Origin: Enterocola sp045654205
GTDB lineage: Bacteria > Bacteroidota > Bacteroidia > Bacteroidales > Paludibacteraceae
Direction: 5' to 3'
DNA: 64,000 nucleotides
Assembly (NCBI GenBank): GCA_045654205.1
Contig: JAZOMZ010000011.1
Coordinates: forward strand, 1 to 64,000
The notes beneath the pieces are model-generated. The model did not search any database, was not told where the DNA came from, and was given only the letters and a program-made list of their open reading frames with translations. The stretch's first letter is position 1. Each line of letters begins with the position of its first letter. Positions 9,559-18,957 of the stretch are shown here, in pieces. A program made the position numbers and the translations under genes.

Positions 9559-10209
9559 TTAGAGTGTAAGTTTAGTTGCTCCTTGCAGTTGGGCTTGGAG
9601 TTCGGTGCGGTTGATGGGATGAATGTAAAGAGCTGATGATGAGGGATATTTGGAAAAGAATGGGTTGGTGCTCATATATAGAATGATGCTGGTCATGTTC
9701 TTGGCAGAGTTTATTCCTTTGCAATAAGCATGGATTTTGGTCTCGTTTCTAGGAAGCACTTTTATGCCCACCGTGCCGTCTTTCTTTTCTAACACGGCAA
9801 TGATGCGTTGCTTTGGCTTTGTATCTACAAGTCCAACGTCTTTGGTGTCTTGTTTTATGGTGATATTTCTGCCAAACTTTTGGTTTATTTCGTTCATTAT
9901 TTTAACATAAATTGGGCCATGACTCCCCTCGTCTTTCAAGCCTTTGAATCTTATGTAATAATGAATCATTTCGTGAATGATAACGTCTTCTAGTTGGCGT
10001 TCTGTGTAGTCATACCTTGTGCTAAAGGTAAATTTTGGATCTATGTATTTCTTTTTTAGGAAGAATATTTTATACAATCTGCACGAAAACGAAGCTACTT
10101 GACCTTTCCTTTTGCTCAGTTCAATAGGAATCCTAGGAAGTTCGCCGCCAAATATCAACTTGTTAAACTCGTCAAACTTCGCCTCTATGTATGGTATGGT
10201 AGGTATCAT
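9559..10209 (-). CDS. SprT-like zinc metalloprotease-domain protein
   Basis: 216 residues with a SprT-like domain. The zinc-binding HExxH motif is visible as IIHEMIHYYI (His79, Glu80, His83), preceded by an N-terminal helix-strand unit (FDEFNKLIFGGELPRIPIEL) typical of the family. The C-terminal part (about 130-216) is less conserved. Known relatives (eukaryotic Spartan/SPRTN) act on DNA-protein crosslinks; bacterial members are poorly characterised. It begins 8 bases after the hipA stop, so it may be co-transcribed with hipBA; whether that is functional is unknown. Confidence 0.8.
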   Translation of the reverse strand: MIPTIPYIEAKFDEFNKLIFGGELPRIPIELSKRKGQVASFSCRLYKIFFLKKKYIDPKFTFSTRYDYTERQLEDVIIHEMIHYYIRFKGLKDEGSHGPIYVKIMNEINQKFGRNITIKQDTKDVGLVDTKPKQRIIAVLEKKDGTVGIKVLPRNETKIHAYCKGINSAKNMTSIILYMSTNPFFSKYPSSSALYIHPINRTELQAQLQGATKLTL

Positions 10210-10217
10210 GTTTTTAT

Positions 10218-11486
10218 TTAAAAACTTACTTGATTAATTCTACCTTCAAATACATTCTCGAAGAGTGATATTTCGCGTTTTGAAATACCTATCTTATTAG
10301 CAATTATTCGCCAATCCTTTATTGCGTCTACAACTTCGTTAATTATATTTTTTGCTACTTGGGCTGTAAGCATATATTCGTCACAAGAGTTTACAAGCAC
10401 AGAAAGGTCTGACACATTTGTTTTACTATTTATCAGCAGACTTTGATGTGAATTTAATGTTGGATTCATATCGTATGCAGGTGAAAGAGTCCAACCTTTT
10501 GCTGTCAATAAAAATCCATGATTTCTAAAGTGGTCGTCTGTATTGCCAATGCAAATATTAAATGCAACTCTGCGAAAAAGTTCACATAAATGTGCATCAA
10601 CATCTGTACAACTACTTAAAATAAAATCTACAATATCTAAATATCCATGTCCTGTAGTGGCATTGTCTCCATCGTTTAAACCCAACAATGTCATAGCAGA
10701 TGCAAAGTGAATTCGTTTGCCTTCTGCTGTTCTATCAAAACGCTTAGAAAGAAGTGTATGATGTTTTTCATTTACTGCAAGAACTTTGGTGTCTGCAGTA
10801 TTTATACCAGCATTTTTAGCCAATAGATGACAAAAATGTTCCCAAAGGCCAGCATCATAGTCGTCTTTCAGTGAAGGAAATTTTGCTACGTAAACATTCT
10901 TGTCTGTGTCAACAACATTTGCTTTAGGTCTAGCTCCACCAAGGGAAGAACCAGGTTGAACCAATTGTGTAATCCATTTCTTTTCAGGGAGATTATTGGC
11001 ATTCTCACTTTTTTCAATTTCTCTACTAGCTGCAATAAGTTCTCGTAAATCTGTTAAAGGTGGTATTCGTAAACTATTAGTTGTATTTATAAATTCTCCA
11101 TCTAGCGTTTCTTTAAAACGAAAAGCTCCCATGCGGGAAAAATCATCTATACCTACCAAAAAATCAAATGAAGACAATCTTTTAATTGGTCTGTTATCTT
11201 CTTGGGCTAATATTTGTTCGCGTCTAAGAAGCAAAGTTCTACCCCATCTATCAGGCAGTGCATCTGCAAAACAACCGAAAATATCTTTGTTTGGTTGTGT
11301 ATATTGTATGCCAGGATAGTTATTCAAGTCGTTGCTAAGTTGTATTGAATTATATTTTTTTATCCAACTATCTGCAAATTTAAAGCTATAACTATCTGAG
11401 CCACGAAGTGATTCGTAGCCTAACTCTCCAATTAGTTCAATATCATTGAACCAATCAAAATCTGCATATACATACAACTTTTTCAT
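10218..11486 (-). CDS. hipA: HipA-family serine/threonine kinase toxin
   Basis: 422-residue HipA-like kinase, the toxin of a type II toxin-antitoxin system. In characterised members it phosphorylates a target such as glutamyl-tRNA synthetase and slows growth. The N-terminal subdomain includes GCFADALPDRWGR and FDFLVG. The kinase core shows SLGGARPKA (nucleotide-binding loop), the ATP lysine in AKFPS (Lys202), the catalytic motif GNTDDHFRN (Asp317, Asn322) and the Mg-binding motif LSPAYDMNP (Asp339), so the catalytic residues appear intact. It follows hipB by 6 bases and was probably cotranscribed with it. Confidence 0.93.
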   Translation of the reverse strand: MKKLYVYADFDWFNDIELIGELGYESLRGSDSYSFKFADSWIKKYNSIQLSNDLNNYPGIQYTQPNKDIFGCFADALPDRWGRTLLLRREQILAQEDNRPIKRLSSFDFLVGIDDFSRMGAFRFKETLDGEFINTTNSLRIPPLTDLRELIAASREIEKSENANNLPEKKWITQLVQPGSSLGGARPKANVVDTDKNVYVAKFPSLKDDYDAGLWEHFCHLLAKNAGINTADTKVLAVNEKHHTLLSKRFDRTAEGKRIHFASAMTLLGLNDGDNATTGHGYLDIVDFILSSCTDVDAHLCELFRRVAFNICIGNTDDHFRNHGFLLTAKGWTLSPAYDMNPTLNSHQSLLINSKTNVSDLSVLVNSCDEYMLTAQVAKNIINEVVDAIKDWRIIANKIGISKREISLFENVFEGRINQVSF

Positions 11487-11492
11487 AACTTA

Positions 11493-11813
11493 TTATTCTT
11501 TTTTTGAAGCCCTTTCTCGTTGGGGTAAATTCATATCTTGTAAGGCGCGGCCGAGGGTGTCATCTTTGGCAAGAAAGAGGATGTCGTCGTCGAGTTGAAG
11601 GGCATAAAGTACTCTTAGATAGATGCCTATGGCAACGGTTGGCGCACCTTTTTCTATGCGTGACACGGTGAGTGGAGAACAGGTTGCTCTGTCTGCTACT
11701 TGTGCCACACTAAGGTCACGACGTAGTCTTGCAAGCCTAATTTGCTCACCTACCAACTTCATTTTTTGCTCTAATTTTCTGGGCAATTTAGTCCCCATTG
11801 TACTTTTACTCAT
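11493..11813 (-). CDS. hipB: HipB-like antitoxin, XRE-family HTH
   Basis: 106-residue DNA-binding antitoxin. The HTH lies at about residues 20-75 (EQIRLARLRRDLSVAQVADR, CSPLTVSRIEKG). The C-terminal tail is charged. In known HipBA systems HipB binds and neutralises HipA and represses its own operon. Twin operator-like palindromes are located directly upstream (11823-11870). First gene of the hipB-hipA(-sprT-like) unit. Confidence 0.9.
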   Translation of the reverse strand: MSKSTMGTKLPRKLEQKMKLVGEQIRLARLRRDLSVAQVADRATCSPLTVSRIEKGAPTVAIGIYLRVLYALQLDDDILFLAKDDTLGRALQDMNLPQRERASKKE

Positions 11814-11822
11814 AGTCGTAAC

Positions 11823-11870
11823 ATATCATATAATATGCAAATATAGCACTTTTTCTTTATTATATGATAT
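11823..11870. promoter_or_regulatory. Probable HipB operators (13-bp inverted repeat)
   Basis: ATATCATATAATA at 11823-11835 is repeated as its exact reverse complement TATTATATGATAT at 11858-11870. Each arm extended by one base is itself nearly palindromic (12 of 14 positions). The pair flanks the expected hipB promoter 10-60 bases before the start codon. Autoregulation by HipB is established for the family; the assignment here is inference from position and symmetry. Confidence 0.7.
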
Positions 11871-11891
11871 ATTGAGAGGAATTTTTATAAA

Positions 11892-12554
11892 TTACCACTC
11901 AATTGGGGTTTTGCCTTTGGAGGTAAGGTAGGTGTTGGTTTGGGAGAAGTGTTTGCAACCGAAGAAGCCACGATATGATGATAGTGGTGAAGGGTGTGGC
12001 GCTGTGAGGATGCAGTGTTTTGAGGCGTTGATAAGTGATTTTTTCTTGATGGCGTATGAGCCCCAAAGTATGAAAACCACGTTTTCGGCCTTTTCTGAAA
12101 TGGTCTTAATCACTGCATCTGTAAACTCTTCCCAGCCTTTGCCTTGGTGCGAACCTGCTTGTGAAGCACGCACAGTAAGTGTGGCGTTTAGGAGCAACAC
12201 CCCCTGCTCTGCCCAGCGAGTAAGGTTGCCAGTTTTTGGCGCAGGAATGCCTAAGTCTGAAGTGATTTCTTTGAAAATGTTTTGAAGTGACGGTGGAAAT
12301 TGAATGCCGTCGTTTACAGAAAAACACAAACCATGTGCTTGACCTGGTCCGTGATAAGGGTCTTGTCCCAAAATAACTACTTTTACGTTGTTAAACGGGC
12401 AAGTATTGAATGCATTGAAAATTTGACCAGCAGGCGGAAAAATTGTGCTTGAGGCATACTCCTGCTTCACAAACCTTACTAGATTTTCAAAATAAGGTTT
12501 GTCAAACTCGGTTTGTAATACCTCTTGCCACGATTTTTCTATTTTTACTTGCAT
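11892..12554 (-). CDS. ung: Uracil-DNA glycosylase
   Basis: Family 1 UDG that removes uracil from DNA at the start of base-excision repair. The 220 residues contain the water-activating motif GQDPYHGPGQAHGL (catalytic Asp), the uracil-binding segment GVLLLNATLTVRA, and the leucine-loop motif HPSPLSSYRGF (catalytic His). Length is normal for the family. The start overlaps the end of the agmatinase gene by 10 bases, suggesting transcriptional coupling. Confidence 0.96.
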   Translation of the reverse strand: MQVKIEKSWQEVLQTEFDKPYFENLVRFVKQEYASSTIFPPAGQIFNAFNTCPFNNVKVVILGQDPYHGPGQAHGLCFSVNDGIQFPPSLQNIFKEITSDLGIPAPKTGNLTRWAEQGVLLLNATLTVRASQAGSHQGKGWEEFTDAVIKTISEKAENVVFILWGSYAIKKKSLINASKHCILTAPHPSPLSSYRGFFGCKHFSQTNTYLTSKGKTPIEW

Positions 12555-13393
12555 TTTAATGTTTGATAAGTCATTAATTGATAAGCCAAACGTGCTGCCA
12601 AATAATCAGACGCTTTGTCCACAGGATTTGGGCAAAGTTCCACAATGTCTAGACCTACTACATTGCGCTCTGCAAACACTTTGCGCAAGAAGTGAAGCAC
12701 TTGATAATATGTTAGACCGCCTGGCTCTGGAGTGCCAGTTGAAGGCAAAACAGATGGGTCGAACACGTCTAGGTCTATGGTTACATACACATTTTCTGTA
12801 AGTGTGTCAACTGCTTTTTGTTGCCAATTGTTGTTGTCGAAAATCTCGTGTGCGTAGAACATGCGTTCTTTTTTAAAGAAAGGTAGTTCTTCTACACATT
12901 GGCTACGAATGCCCACTTGAGTGATTTCTGCCACTTCTGCAGCGCGGTTCATTACGCAAGCGTGGTTGAGTGGAGAACCCTCATACTCAGGACGTAAGTC
13001 TGAGTGAGCATCTAGTTGAAGCACAGTAAGATTGCCGTATTTTTTTGCCATTGCACGAATTGCACCTATGCTCACTGTGTGGTTGCCACCAATGGTAACA
13101 GGGAATTTTTCGTCGGCAAGTAGTTGTGCTACAGAATTTTCTACAGCCTCGCAAAGAAGCTCTGGTGTGCGGTCTTCTGTAACAGGCTCAAGTGTTGCAA
13201 TGCCGTGTTTGTAGGCTTCTGTTTTGGTTTCTACGTCGTAGTTTTCTAGTGTAAATGATGCGTCTAGAAAGGCTTCTGGGCCTTTGTCTGCACCTTTTAC
13301 CCATGTGCTAGTGGCATCGTATGGCACTGGCAGAATTGCAAACATTGCGTTTGCGTATTCTCTATATTTTTCTTCAAAATCTCCAAAAAGCAT
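12545..13393 (-). CDS. speB: Agmatinase (ureohydrolase family)
   Basis: Mn-dependent ureohydrolase, most likely agmatinase, giving putrescine and urea from agmatine. Metal-binding motifs are GGNHTVSIG, LDAHSDLR and TIDLDVFDPSVLPSTGTPEPGG. The 282-residue length and N-terminal PYDATSTWVKGADKGPEAF segment fit agmatinases better than arginases. It follows the arginine-decarboxylase-like gene at 13485-14879, the enzyme that would supply agmatine, which supports the assignment. The two genes are separated by a mosaic repeat element. Confidence 0.88.
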   Translation of the reverse strand: MLFGDFEEKYREYANAMFAILPVPYDATSTWVKGADKGPEAFLDASFTLENYDVETKTEAYKHGIATLEPVTEDRTPELLCEAVENSVAQLLADEKFPVTIGGNHTVSIGAIRAMAKKYGNLTVLQLDAHSDLRPEYEGSPLNHACVMNRAAEVAEITQVGIRSQCVEELPFFKKERMFYAHEIFDNNNWQQKAVDTLTENVYVTIDLDVFDPSVLPSTGTPEPGGLTYYQVLHFLRKVFAERNVVGLDIVELCPNPVDKASDYLAARLAYQLMTYQTLKCK

Positions 13394-13416
13394 TGTTGTT
13401 TTGTTTTATTGTTGTT

Positions 13417-13486
13417 TTAACTCGCTATCGCTCGGTTTGCACAAAAATTATTCCCTCCGGTCATCAGTACGTCCTTACTCCTAACT
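13417..13486. repeat. Mosaic intergenic repeat between speA and speB
   Basis: This region carries short blocks found again at 55652-55778 and, in part, at 54061-54150: ACTCGCTAnnGCTCG, CGGTTTGCnCAAAAATT, ATTCCCTnCGGTCATCA and an ACTCCTAACT tail. The speA stop codon TAG lies inside the last block. Confidence 0.6.
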
Positions 13487-14879
13487 AGTATCCCAAGACT
13501 TTCAACATCGACTTATACGACTGTTCTTTGGCAAAGAGTTTGGTGTAGTACTCGCCATTTTCGTCTAGGCCTATAACAACGTGTTTAGGCGAAGGGATAA
13601 GGCAGTGTTGAATACCACCAAAACCACTTAAAGACTCTTGATAAGCACCAGTGTGGAACAAACCAATATATTGTGGTTGTTCTGAGTTTGGATTTATCTT
13701 AGGCAAGAAAATAGCATTGTTGTGTCCTGCGCTATAGAAGTCTTCACTATCGCAAGTTAAGCCACCAAGGTGAACACGTTGATATTCTTTGTCCCAATTG
13801 TTGATAGCCAATAGAATATAACGTTGGTTAATAGCCCAAGTGTCTGGAAGAGTGGTAATGAAAGAACTGTCAATCATATTCCAAAGCTCACGATCGTTTT
13901 GTTGTTTTTGATTCACAATGCTATAAAGAATAGCACCGCTCTCGCCCACTGTAAACGAACCAAACTCTGTGAAAATATTAGGTTCTGGCACACCATTTTG
14001 TTGGCAAATGTTTTTAATTTGAGCCACAATTTCCTCTGCCATATACTCATAGTCATAATCGTGATCTAAATGAGTAGCGATTGGGAAACCACCACCAATA
14101 TCCAAACTATCTAGTTCTGGACAAATTTTCTTAAGTTCGCAGTAAAGTTCTACTGCTTTGCTAAGTTCACTCCAATAATAAGCTGTATCTTTAATACCTG
14201 TATTAATAAAGAAGTGAAGCATTTTAAGCTCTATTTTTGGATTGTCTTTAATCTTTTCGTAATAGTATGGAAGAATATCATTATGTCTGATACCTAAACG
14301 TGAAGTATAGAAATCAAACTTAGGTTCTTCTTCAGATGCAATACGAATACCTACTTTAAATTTGTTTTCTGCGCCATTAAGTAACAAATCTAGTTCAAAT
14401 TTATTATCAAGAATTGCAACTAGATTTTCAAATCCATCATTGATTAAACTTTGAATATTTTCAACATATTGTGGACGTTTAAATCCATTACATATAATAT
14501 AGGTATCCTTTTTAAGTAAACCAGATTCGTATAAATTCTCAATTAAATTAATATCAAATGCTGATGAAGTTTCTACATTTACTCCATTTTTCAACACTTC
14601 TTCCATCACAAATGAGAAATGTGAACTCTTGGTACAATAACAATAATGGTAATCTGCATTATAATCCACCTTTGCCATAGCCACATTAAACATACGGCGA
14701 GCTTTTTGTATTTGTTGTGTGATACGTGGAAGGTAGGTAATTTTTAGTGGAGTACCGTATTGTTCAATTATATCCATCAAAGGTATTTCATTGAAATACA
14801 GTTCGTTGTCTTCTACTCTAAATTCTGAAGTAGGAAAATCTGCAGTTTGCTCAATTAGATCAATGTACTTGTTTTTCAT
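13485..14879 (-). CDS. speA: Arginine decarboxylase (fold-III PLP decarboxylase)
   Basis: 464-residue PLP-dependent decarboxylase of the alanine-racemase fold, probably converting arginine to agmatine. The PLP lysine is in YCYCTKSSHF (Lys84), the phosphate-binding glycine motif is SLDIGGGFP, and the second-domain cysteine/aspartate motif is TCDSEDFY. It is shorter than the E. coli-type SpeA (about 630-660 residues) and belongs to the compact class common in Bacteroidetes. Substrate is inferred from the adjacent agmatinase; carboxynorspermidine or diaminopimelate decarboxylase activity is the alternative, but the divergent PLP region argues against LysA. Confidence 0.8.
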   Translation of the reverse strand: MKNKYIDLIEQTADFPTSEFRVEDNELYFNEIPLMDIIEQYGTPLKITYLPRITQQIQKARRMFNVAMAKVDYNADYHYCYCTKSSHFSFVMEEVLKNGVNVETSSAFDINLIENLYESGLLKKDTYIICNGFKRPQYVENIQSLINDGFENLVAILDNKFELDLLLNGAENKFKVGIRIASEEEPKFDFYTSRLGIRHNDILPYYYEKIKDNPKIELKMLHFFINTGIKDTAYYWSELSKAVELYCELKKICPELDSLDIGGGFPIATHLDHDYDYEYMAEEIVAQIKNICQQNGVPEPNIFTEFGSFTVGESGAILYSIVNQKQQNDRELWNMIDSSFITTLPDTWAINQRYILLAINNWDKEYQRVHLGGLTCDSEDFYSAGHNNAIFLPKINPNSEQPQYIGLFHTGAYQESLSGFGGIQHCLIPSPKHVVIGLDENGEYYTKLFAKEQSYKSMLKVLGY

Positions 14880-15091
14880 ATTTCAATAGAATTTAATTAA
14901 GTTACTTTGCTGAATTTTTATCAAAGTAAATCACTTGGATTTTCAAAATATAATGCAAAATTACAAATTAAATCCCAAAATAATGCAAAAACAAGCGTAA
15001 AAATACTCTTACACAACAAAATAACCGACTAATGTTAAAAATTTAGGCGATTTATATATAAAAAATTTGGATAATGTAAATGATTTAGATT

Positions 15092-16642
15092 TTATACACC
15101 CAAACTTTGAGCAAGCATTTCAGCACAGCGTTCTCCATCGATGGCAGCAGATACTATACCACCGGCATAGCCAGCACCTTCACCACATGGGTAAAGACCT
15201 TGCACAGAAATGTGTTCTAGAGTTTCTGGATTACGAATAATTCTAATAGGTGCAGATGTGCGAGTTTCCACTCCTATTAGGGTAGCTTCGTTGGTTAAGA
15301 AGCCTTTGGCAGATTTACCAAATTGAATAAAACCTTGACGAAGTCTTTTAGACACTTCTGTTGGGAGTAAGAAATGCAGAGGAGACGAAATTATACCTGG
15401 CACATATGATGTTTCTGGTAAATCAAATGACATTCTTTTATTTACAAAGTCTTGCATACGTTGAGCTGGAGCCACTTGAGTAGCACCACCATTGATATAT
15501 GCAGTTTGTTCCATCTCTTCTTGGAAACGCATCACATTGAAAACGTCACTACCAGGAATGTCTTCTGGACGAATTTCCACCACCATACCAGAGTTTGACC
15601 ATTTAGAACCACGATTTGATGGCGACATACCATTTACCACCACTTGGTTTGGACCTGTTGCCGCAGGCACCACAAAACCACCAGGGCACATACAAAATGA
15701 ATACACACCCCTGCCATCTGCCTGAGTAACAAAACTATACTCTGCAGGAGGAAGATATTCGCCGCGTCCTTTTGGTGAGTGATATTGTATGCAATCTATA
15801 AGGTGTTGTGGATGCTCCAAACGCACGCCCACTGCAATACCTTTTGCTTCTAGTTCTATTTTATTTTCTGCAAGCATACGATATGTATCACGTGCAGAGT
15901 GACCAGTTGCCAAAATTACTGGCCCCATAAATTGTTCACCTGTAGATGTTTCTACGCCAGTAACTTTACCATCTGTGATAAGAAGCTTATCTACACGAGT
16001 TAAGAAATGCACCTCGCCTCCACAGCTTTTAATGCGTTCACGCATTGCTTCTATTACCTTAGGAAGCTTGTCGGTGCCAATGTGTGGGTGAACATCCACA
16101 AGAATATTTGGATTTGCTCCGTGTATGCAGAAAATTTGAAGAATACGATTTACATCGCCTTTCTTTTTGCTTCTGGTGTAAAGTTTACCATCGGAATACG
16201 CTCCTGCTCCACCCTCACCAAAACTATAGTTCGACTCTGGATCCACTTTGTGCTGACGAGAAATTTGAGCAATATCAACACGACGAGCATGTACATCTTT
16301 GCCACGCTCCAATACGATTGGTTTCACGCCAAGTTCTATAAGACGAAGCGCTGCAAATAGCCCCGCAGGTCCTGCTCCCACCACCACGGCTTGTTTGCAT
16401 TTAGACACATCGTGATAGTTATTATTAATTAATGTGGGAGGTGTAGGATTTTCACCCACAAACACACGCACCTTAAGTTGCATAAACACAGTGCGACTTC
16501 TTGCATCTATTGAGCGACGCAAAATTTGTACTGCATTTATTTTGTTTGCAGAAATACCCTTCTCCTTAGAGATAAAATCTTTTAAGTAGCTTTCTTTTGA
16601 AGCCACCTTTGGTAAAACTCGTATGTCGTATTCGGTAATCAT
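15092..16642 (-). CDS. FAD-dependent dehydrogenase, COG2509 family
   Basis: 516-residue flavoprotein. The dinucleotide-binding motif VVGAGPAGLFAALRL lies at about 86-100, after a conserved N-terminal RNA-binding-like domain (ITEYDIRVLP). Further family signatures are FGEGGAGAYSDGKL, ILATGHSARDTY and the C-terminal GLYPCGEGAGYAGGIVSAA. COG2509 members are widespread and functionally undefined. The gene begins 11 bases after a strong hairpin that ends rpsP, leaving little room for its own promoter, so it may depend on read-through. Confidence 0.88.
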   Translation of the reverse strand: MITEYDIRVLPKVASKESYLKDFISKEKGISANKINAVQILRRSIDARSRTVFMQLKVRVFVGENPTPPTLINNNYHDVSKCKQAVVVGAGPAGLFAALRLIELGVKPIVLERGKDVHARRVDIAQISRQHKVDPESNYSFGEGGAGAYSDGKLYTRSKKKGDVNRILQIFCIHGANPNILVDVHPHIGTDKLPKVIEAMRERIKSCGGEVHFLTRVDKLLITDGKVTGVETSTGEQFMGPVILATGHSARDTYRMLAENKIELEAKGIAVGVRLEHPQHLIDCIQYHSPKGRGEYLPPAEYSFVTQADGRGVYSFCMCPGGFVVPAATGPNQVVVNGMSPSNRGSKWSNSGMVVEIRPEDIPGSDVFNVMRFQEEMEQTAYINGGATQVAPAQRMQDFVNKRMSFDLPETSYVPGIISSPLHFLLPTEVSKRLRQGFIQFGKSAKGFLTNEATLIGVETRTSAPIRIIRNPETLEHISVQGLYPCGEGAGYAGGIVSAAIDGERCAEMLAQSLGV

Positions 16643-16653
16643 AATTCCTAATT

Positions 16654-16681
16654 AAAAAAGGGACACACAGTGTCCCTTTTT
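16654..16681 (-). terminator. Terminator or attenuator between rpsP and the COG2509 gene
   Basis: GGGACAC / GTGTCCC stem with a three-base loop, flanked by A6 and T5 so that it can work in both directions. On the minus strand it lies 19 bases after the rpsP stop and just before the next start codon. Confidence 0.8.
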
Positions 16682-16700
16682 ATAAGTTAAAAGCCGATAA

Positions 16701-17228
16701 TTACTCAGCTGCTGGAGCTTCAGCTTCTTCTGCTGGCGCTTCTTCTGCAGGAGTTTCTGCTTCTAATTTAGCAGCAAGTTTAGCTGCTACTGCTGCTGCT
16801 TTAGCTTTGTTTACAGCTTTTTCAGCTTCTAAACGTTCTTTAGCTGCAGCTACTTTTTCAGAAGCTAGTTTGCTAACTGTTTTTTCAGTAGCTTTTGCTT
16901 TTTCAGCTTTCCATGCTTCTAATTTCTTTTCAGCTTCTTCTTGAGTAAATGCACCTTTTTTAACACCAGTCATTAAGTGTTTCATTAAGTAAACACCTTC
17001 ACCAGAAAGGATGTTGCGAACGGTGTCAGTAGGTTGTGCACCATTGTTAACCCATTTAAGTGCTGCTTCGAAGTTAACATTTACTGTCGCAGGGTTTGTG
17101 TTTGGGTTGTAAGAACCGATGCGTTCAATAAATCTGCCATCACGTGGCGCTCTCACGTCAGCTACTACGATGTGGTAGTAAGCGTAAGCCTTACGGCCGT
17201 GTCTTTGCAATCTAATTTTAGTTGCCAT
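16701..17228 (-). CDS. rpsP: 30S ribosomal protein bS16
   Basis: Ribosomal protein S16 (conserved core MATKIRLQRHGRKAYAYYHI, about residues 1-80). At 175 residues it has the long alanine/glutamate/lysine-rich C-terminal extension (about 100-175, ending EEAPAEEAEAPAAE) that Bacteroidetes S16 proteins carry. A near-ideal Bacteroidetes promoter is present at 17287-17318. Confidence 0.97.
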   Translation of the reverse strand: MATKIRLQRHGRKAYAYYHIVVADVRAPRDGRFIERIGSYNPNTNPATVNVNFEAALKWVNNGAQPTDTVRNILSGEGVYLMKHLMTGVKKGAFTQEEAEKKLEAWKAEKAKATEKTVSKLASEKVAAAKERLEAEKAVNKAKAAAVAAKLAAKLEAETPAEEAPAEEAEAPAAE

Positions 17229-17286
17229 AGTCTTTAATAATTAATTAAATTAGTGAAACTTCATTTGCATTTCTCGAATGCGACCG

Positions 17287-17318
17287 CAAAGATAATACAA
17301 TTTTTCTGTTATAACAAA
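17287..17318 (-). promoter_or_regulatory. Promoter of rpsP (TTTG-N20-TATCTTTG)
   Basis: On the minus strand a -33 TTTG box (17318-17315) and a -7 TATCTTTG box (17294-17287) are separated by exactly 20 bases, matching the Bacteroidetes primary sigma consensus. This is the reference promoter for the window. Confidence 0.8.
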
Positions 17319-17349
17319 TTGTTTTGTATTGATTTATACATAAATCACA

Positions 17350-18891
17350 CTACTGGTGCTCTTTTCGTAATAAATCCGCCAAAGTTTTCACAGGAGTGAA
17401 AGTTTCAATTGGCACTTCTACGAAGATGGTGTTCCAGTCTGCCATAGAGCCATTCCAAAGACCAGGAAGCTCTTGGATGGTCATTTCAATGCCATTTTGT
17501 TTCTTTTGAGAAATGAAACGTGTTTTAGGGTCAACGTAGTTTTTAAGATTGAATTTATTACCTTTATAATTACGTACACCGCAAATAAGGTCCACAGGGT
17601 TGAAGTGTGAAGACTTTTGCACCATTTCCACTTGGAATGGGTTTGTAAAGTCTATTTGAGAAGCCTCTATAATTTGTAGGTGCTTGTGCCCGTTTTCTTT
17701 GCGCACCCAATAAGGACCACCACCAGGTTCACCCTCGTTGCGCACCATACCGCACACACGCACTGGTCTATTTAGTTTTCTAATAAGGTATGTGATACGT
17801 TCACGTTTACTACGTCCGAAGTATGTCATACTAAAGTGTACATTAAGCACTTTTGCAGCAAAACCTTCTATTTGTGATAATGAGTAGTCGTCTAGTGAAA
17901 GAGATTCTAACTTAAGCATACATCTCTTAATATTGTCTTGCACATAAATAAGATAACCTGCTAAAGCCTTTTTATAAAGATATGTTTTATCACGAAGAGC
18001 GTCTGTGGTAACGTTGTCTATATTCTTAATGAAAATAAGGTCTGCTTCAAGAGCATTTAAGTTTTCGATAAGTGCTCCGTGTCCGCCTGGACGGAAAAGT
18101 ATGGTTCCATCAGCATTTCTCACTAGTTCTCCGTTTTTGTCAAGGGCAACCATATCTGTTTTGCCCATTTGCTCAGAAAAATTAATTTCATAACGCACGC
18201 CAAAACGTTCTTCTAGCGCAGGCACTACTTCTTTAATCTTTTCTTCAAAAAGCGAACGGTGTTCTGGAGAAATTGTAAAATGCAAACGCACGGTTCCATC
18301 GCACATTTTTGCATAATGTACACCTTCTACTAAGTGTTCTTCAAATGCAGTTCGTGCTTCATAAATGCCAGATTTAGTGGCATATTTATGGAAAAGAAGC
18401 ATTGCTTTTGGTTTGTATTGATAACCAAGCCCTTCTTTATCAAGTATATAATGAGCTATTGTAGAATATTTCTTTTCAGAAAGAAGAGTATTCAAATCTA
18501 ATCCTGCTTTCTGTAAAACCTTTTCTAAATCTTTGGCTAATGCTAGTTTTTCAACCTTGTCTAGACAGTTAATTATACCCTTAAAAGCCGATTTGTCCTC
18601 GGTTTCATCGTATTTAAGCGCCACATCAATTAAGTCTTTAAACATACGAGAAGCAGCCCCAGAAGCAGGAACAAACTTAATCATACTAAGTTCGCCAGAT
18701 TGTTTTTCGTAGATTTTAGCAAAATTCTCAATATCTGAATCGAAAAGACGCACAATACCCTCTCCCACATTTGCAGCTCCAGCTAAATTTATATAAGGAA
18801 AACCTTTTTTAAAGTATTCCATTTGAGTTTCAAACTGCAATTCTGAGATGCCTTTGTCTTCTAGTTGTTTTATATCTTGGGGTGTAAGCAT
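17350..18891 (-). CDS. DUF4301 family protein
   Basis: 513-residue protein recognised as the Bacteroidetes DUF4301 family by its start (MLTPQDIKQLEDKGIS) and internal segments FVPASGAASRMFKDL, FRPGGHGALIENLN and GGGPYWVRKENG. The glycine/arginine loop near residue 78 resembles a nucleotide-sugar pyrophosphorylase loop, but no activity is established. It lies between rpsP and the glycogen cluster on the same strand with 66 bases before GH57; no functional link can be shown. Confidence 0.85.
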   Translation of the reverse strand: MLTPQDIKQLEDKGISELQFETQMEYFKKGFPYINLAGAANVGEGIVRLFDSDIENFAKIYEKQSGELSMIKFVPASGAASRMFKDLIDVALKYDETEDKSAFKGIINCLDKVEKLALAKDLEKVLQKAGLDLNTLLSEKKYSTIAHYILDKEGLGYQYKPKAMLLFHKYATKSGIYEARTAFEEHLVEGVHYAKMCDGTVRLHFTISPEHRSLFEEKIKEVVPALEERFGVRYEINFSEQMGKTDMVALDKNGELVRNADGTILFRPGGHGALIENLNALEADLIFIKNIDNVTTDALRDKTYLYKKALAGYLIYVQDNIKRCMLKLESLSLDDYSLSQIEGFAAKVLNVHFSMTYFGRSKRERITYLIRKLNRPVRVCGMVRNEGEPGGGPYWVRKENGHKHLQIIEASQIDFTNPFQVEMVQKSSHFNPVDLICGVRNYKGNKFNLKNYVDPKTRFISQKKQNGIEMTIQELPGLWNGSMADWNTIFVEVPIETFTPVKTLADLLRKEHQ

Positions 18892-18957
18892 TATTGATTC
18901 TTTTTAATAATTTTTGCAAACGTTTTTCAATTGCACTATAAAGGTACTACAAAAAGC

